Origin: Verrucomicrobiales bacterium
Lineage (GTDB): Bacteria; Verrucomicrobiota; Verrucomicrobiia; Verrucomicrobiales; DEV007
Direction: 5' to 3'
Assembly (NCBI GenBank): GCA_029213065.1
Contig: JARGPH010000012.1
Span: 47,071-82,251, forward strand
Length of the DNA: 35,181 nucleotides
Both the position numbers and the translations under genes were made by a program. Numbering within the stretch: position 1 is the stretch's first letter; every line of letters starts with the position of its first letter. The notes under the pieces are model-generated. The model was not told the origin of the DNA. It did not search any database and worked only from the letters and a program-made list of their open reading frames with translations. Shown here in pieces: positions 33,008 through 35,181 of this stretch.

Positions 33008-34047
33008 TGCGGAAAAACAGGATCACCCACCGCAGAGTCAGCTTTCGTCGAGCTTTTTCGTTGGTAGAGATGTTAGTCTCGATGGTGATTCTTTCCATCA
33101 TCATGGTCGCAGCCGCGACGATCCTCAAAACAACTCAGGAGGTTTGGACAACCTCGTGGGAGAGAACGTCACAATTCAGGGACGCGAGGCTCGCGTTCGA
33201 ACAGATCAGCCGAAATCTAAGCCAATCCACCCTGAACACCTACTGGGACTACGACTACTCGGGGAGTCAATCGAAGGCAGGCGTTCCGGGCGGATATCGC
33301 CGCGACTCCGAACTGCATTTCTTCACGGATGCTGCATCGCGCTTCATGGAGAATAGAAAGGCTGTCACTCATGCGGTCTTCTTCCAGGCCACGCTCGGTT
33401 ACACAAGAGACGAATCGTATGAACGGCTCGACGGCCTGCTCAACGGACTCGGGTATTTTGTCGAGTATGCTGACAACGAATATGGAAAACCGAAATTCCT
33501 CATCGCGCGCGAGAAAGGCAAAAAATCACGATGGCGATTTCGTTTGATGGAGTTTCAATCCCCGACCGAATTCAACACCGTCTACGAAGCGGACGAAGCG
33601 GGAGGTGATTCTGCAGCGAAGATCAGGGAATGGTTTTCCGCTGAGCAAATCGCTGCCTACAAGCGCCCTCTGGTTAACAATGTCATTGCCCTGATAATCT
33701 CCCCTCAGCTGAGTAGAGTTCCCGGAACCCCATCGTCGAGTGCATTGAGAATTGCGCCCCTCTATCGCTATGATTCACGAAACGCCTCCAATCCGGACAC
33801 GCTGAATGTCCTCCCTCCCCTCGTCAAAATAACCCTGGTGGCGATTGATGAAGCCGCGGCGATACGCCTCGAAGCTTCGACAAATCAGGGAAGCCCCCCG
33901 CGCCTCGTTTCACCGCAGTGGTTCAAGGAGGCAAAGAACTACGAGAAGGATCTCAAAGCCCTCGAGCAGTCACTCACTGAGCGCGGGTTGAACCACCGTA
34001 TTTTTTCAACAACCGTAGCGATTCGCTCTGCCAAATGGAGTACCTGA
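33007..34047 (+). CDS. Verru_Chthon cassette protein C (pseudopilin-like)
   Basis: The ATG at 33007 is coupled to the B stop; the GTG at 33004 is an out-of-context alternative. The 346-residue protein begins RRAFSLVEMLVSMVILSIIM, a prepilin helix with F at +1 and E at +5 (A before the cleavage site). The soluble part has the family's SQFRDARLAFEQISRNLSQS and TLNTYWDYDY motif. It resembles GspJ/PilW-type minor pseudopilins in size and position. It overlaps protein D by 13 nt. Confidence 0.9.
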   Translation: MRKNRITHRRVSFRRAFSLVEMLVSMVILSIIMVAAATILKTTQEVWTTSWERTSQFRDARLAFEQISRNLSQSTLNTYWDYDYSGSQSKAGVPGGYRRDSELHFFTDAASRFMENRKAVTHAVFFQATLGYTRDESYERLDGLLNGLGYFVEYADNEYGKPKFLIAREKGKKSRWRFRLMEFQSPTEFNTVYEADEAGGDSAAKIREWFSAEQIAAYKRPLVNNVIALIISPQLSRVPGTPSSSALRIAPLYRYDSRNASNPDTLNVLPPLVKITLVAIDEAAAIRLEASTNQGSPPRLVSPQWFKEAKNYEKDLKALEQSLTERGLNHRIFSTTVAIRSAKWST

Positions 34048-34670
34048 AATCAAAAGGTCCATGCAGCGCTGTAGAGGCAGGTGGTTTTTCACTGATTGAG
34101 ATTCTCGCTGTCCTCACGATCATTTCGTTGCTGCTCTCAATGAGCGTCATTGGAATCAATCGCATTACCGATGCCACGGATTTGACCAACAACGGGGATC
34201 AAATCGTGAATCAACTCGTTCAGGCCCGCCAGAGAGCGATCTCCGACAACGCCCATGTCGAGGTTCGTATTTACCCTCCACCGGAAGGCAACCGGATCAA
34301 AGAATGGACGCTGGTTCTGGCGAGGCAGGGGCTTAGTGAGACACCGGCACCCCTGCAGCAACCGCTCATTCTCAGCGAGAGCATCGCCATCAGCGAAGAC
34401 GGGGATTTCTCCACCCTTATCGCTGCACGAGAGCCGCAAAAAGATGAAGGGCTGATGCACTCCGCTTCGGGAACTGAACAGAAATACCACGGCTTCAGAT
34501 TCCACCCTGACGGATCGACTAACCTACCCGTAAATCCCAACGGAGATACCTGGCACCTCACGGCAGCTTCACGCAGAGATATCGAGAGGAACAAAGGCAC
34601 ATTGCCGGACAATTTCTACACGATCCGCGTCGATCCCTTCACCGGCGCGGTTCGCTCATTTCGCCCCTGA
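34035..34670 (+). CDS. Verru_Chthon cassette protein D (pseudopilin-like)
   Basis: A 211-residue protein with a canonical prepilin site (GGFSLIEILAVLTIISLLLS: G before F, E at +5). The soluble part has QLVQARQRAISDNAHVEVRI, in the style of GspH/FimT minor pseudopilins, and a C-terminal strand pair. It overlaps C by 13 nt and precedes A by 2 nt. Confidence 0.9.
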   Translation: MEYLKSKGPCSAVEAGGFSLIEILAVLTIISLLLSMSVIGINRITDATDLTNNGDQIVNQLVQARQRAISDNAHVEVRIYPPPEGNRIKEWTLVLARQGLSETPAPLQQPLILSESIAISEDGDFSTLIAAREPQKDEGLMHSASGTEQKYHGFRFHPDGSTNLPVNPNGDTWHLTAASRRDIERNKGTLPDNFYTIRVDPFTGAVRSFRP

Positions 34671-34672
34671 CC

Positions 34673-35181
34673 ATGAAACCGCCCCGGCCAGCCATGCATC
34701 AAAGGACCCGCGAAGATTCCGCGGGAGCGGCGCTCATATCCATTCTTCTGATCATGGCTTTGATGGTCGTGCTCGTCATGGCAATTGTTCTTCTGGCACA
34801 GTCAGAATCACGTTCATCGGCCGTCTATGAGAACCAAATTTCATCGAGAGATCTCTCAGACGTGGCAACCAATTTAGTCGTGAGCCAACTGCGTTCCGGC
34901 ACTGTGGGTAAATCGGAAACATGGGCAAGCCAGCCCGGTGCCGTCAGAAAATATGATGAAAAAGGGAACTTCCTCGCAGGCTACAAATTGTTTTCGGATG
35001 ACGACATGATCATCTCCGGGGAGGAGGAGTTTCTCAAGGATTTACCACCGGGAAACTGGCAGAAGGAAACGCAACACTTCGCTGACCTGAACGCCCCCTC
35101 GATGATGGATCACGATCTCATTTTTCCCATCATTGACCCGAGGGCGCTGGGAACCGTCGAGGGATTTAGCGTTGCCGAAAC
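34673..35181 (+). CDS. Verru_Chthon cassette protein A (partial, runs off the window)
   Basis: The ATG at 34673 opens a frame of 169 codons that is still open at the window end; no stop is seen. The N-terminus is AGAALISILLIMALMVVLVM, a PilX/GspK-type membrane helix without a classic cleavage motif, then SQPGAVRKYDEKGNF and the family's DPRALGTVEGFSV region. Protein A is the longest member in known cassettes, so most of it should lie to the right. Confidence 0.88.
   Translation, partial: MKPPRPAMHQRTREDSAGAALISILLIMALMVVLVMAIVLLAQSESRSSAVYENQISSRDLSDVATNLVVSQLRSGTVGKSETWASQPGAVRKYDEKGNFLAGYKLFSDDDMIISGEEEFLKDLPPGNWQKETQHFADLNAPSMMDHDLIFPIIDPRALGTVEGFSVAE

Noticed and set aside
1-35181. tRNA, rRNA, CRISPR array or intact transposase gene
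   Set aside because: Read through the gaps on both strands without finding cloverleaf ends, spaced repeats or transposase motifs; a weak tRNA could still be missed by eye.

Overview
The window looks like a chromosome segment of a Verrucomicrobiota bacterium, probably from the Verrucomicrobiales/Akkermansiaceae side. This rests on gene families: a four-gene Verru_Chthon pseudopilin cassette (B-C-D-A) at the right edge, a Pirellula/Verrucomicrobium-type propeller-HEAT-cytochrome c protein, a DUF1080 protein, a sulfatase, a Tat-exported Gfo/Idh oxidoreductase and an SHD1-domain protein. Base composition is moderately GC-rich. Shine-Dalgarno sequences are scarce. No rRNA, tRNA, CRISPR array, prophage or intact transposase gene was seen.

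Layout. 1-2.6 kb: the end of a TonB-type protein, a coupled TPR protein and a phosphodiester-glycosidase (DUF2233) protein. 2.7-4.7 kb: a divergent, AT-richer MarR regulator sits between the DUF2233 gene and a sulfatase; the sulfatase start overlaps a short remnant of a second DUF2233 gene. 4.7-8.0 kb, minus strand: an FHA/coiled-coil protein followed by two secreted proteins. 8.2-9.6 kb: a Tat-dependent oxidoreductase, a strong terminator and a REP-like repeat. 9.8-14.2 kb: dnaG, rpoD and a small anti-sigma-like membrane protein. 14.5-17.5 kb: an M48 lipoprotein protease coupled to 5-formyl-THF cyclo-ligase, a convergent SHD1/HMA-like protein and a DUF1080 protein. 17.5-19.9 kb, minus strand: two unrecognised genes overlapping an atypical Amt-family transporter. 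20.0-25.8 kb: an OmpA-domain protein, the large heme-binding protein and a Pro/Ala-rich secreted protein with three FFxF motifs. 25.8-28.6 kb: a GT39/GT2 pair and a small lipoprotein. 28.6-32.2 kb: a long inverted repeat, then minus-strand ROK kinase, FkbM methyltransferase and SGNH hydrolase genes. 32.2-35.2 kb: a second REP-like copy, then the Verru_Chthon cassette running off the edge.

How the genes fit together: much of the window encodes envelope and export functions (signal peptides, lipoproteins, OmpA, TonB, pseudopilins) and carbohydrate handling (sulfatase, phosphodiester glycosidase, DUF1080, oxidoreductase, ROK kinase, glycosyltransferases) around a housekeeping dnaG-rpoD core. A recurrent feature is a sigma-70-like promoter whose -10 box ends 6-10 nt before the start codon, predicting leaderless or nearly leaderless mRNAs for at least five genes. 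The most interesting items are the Verru_Chthon cassette, the Amt-like protein that keeps the twin histidines but appears to lack the phenylalanine gate, the DUF2233 remnant at the sulfatase start, and the GKWHLG-to-GKWDLG change in the sulfatase.
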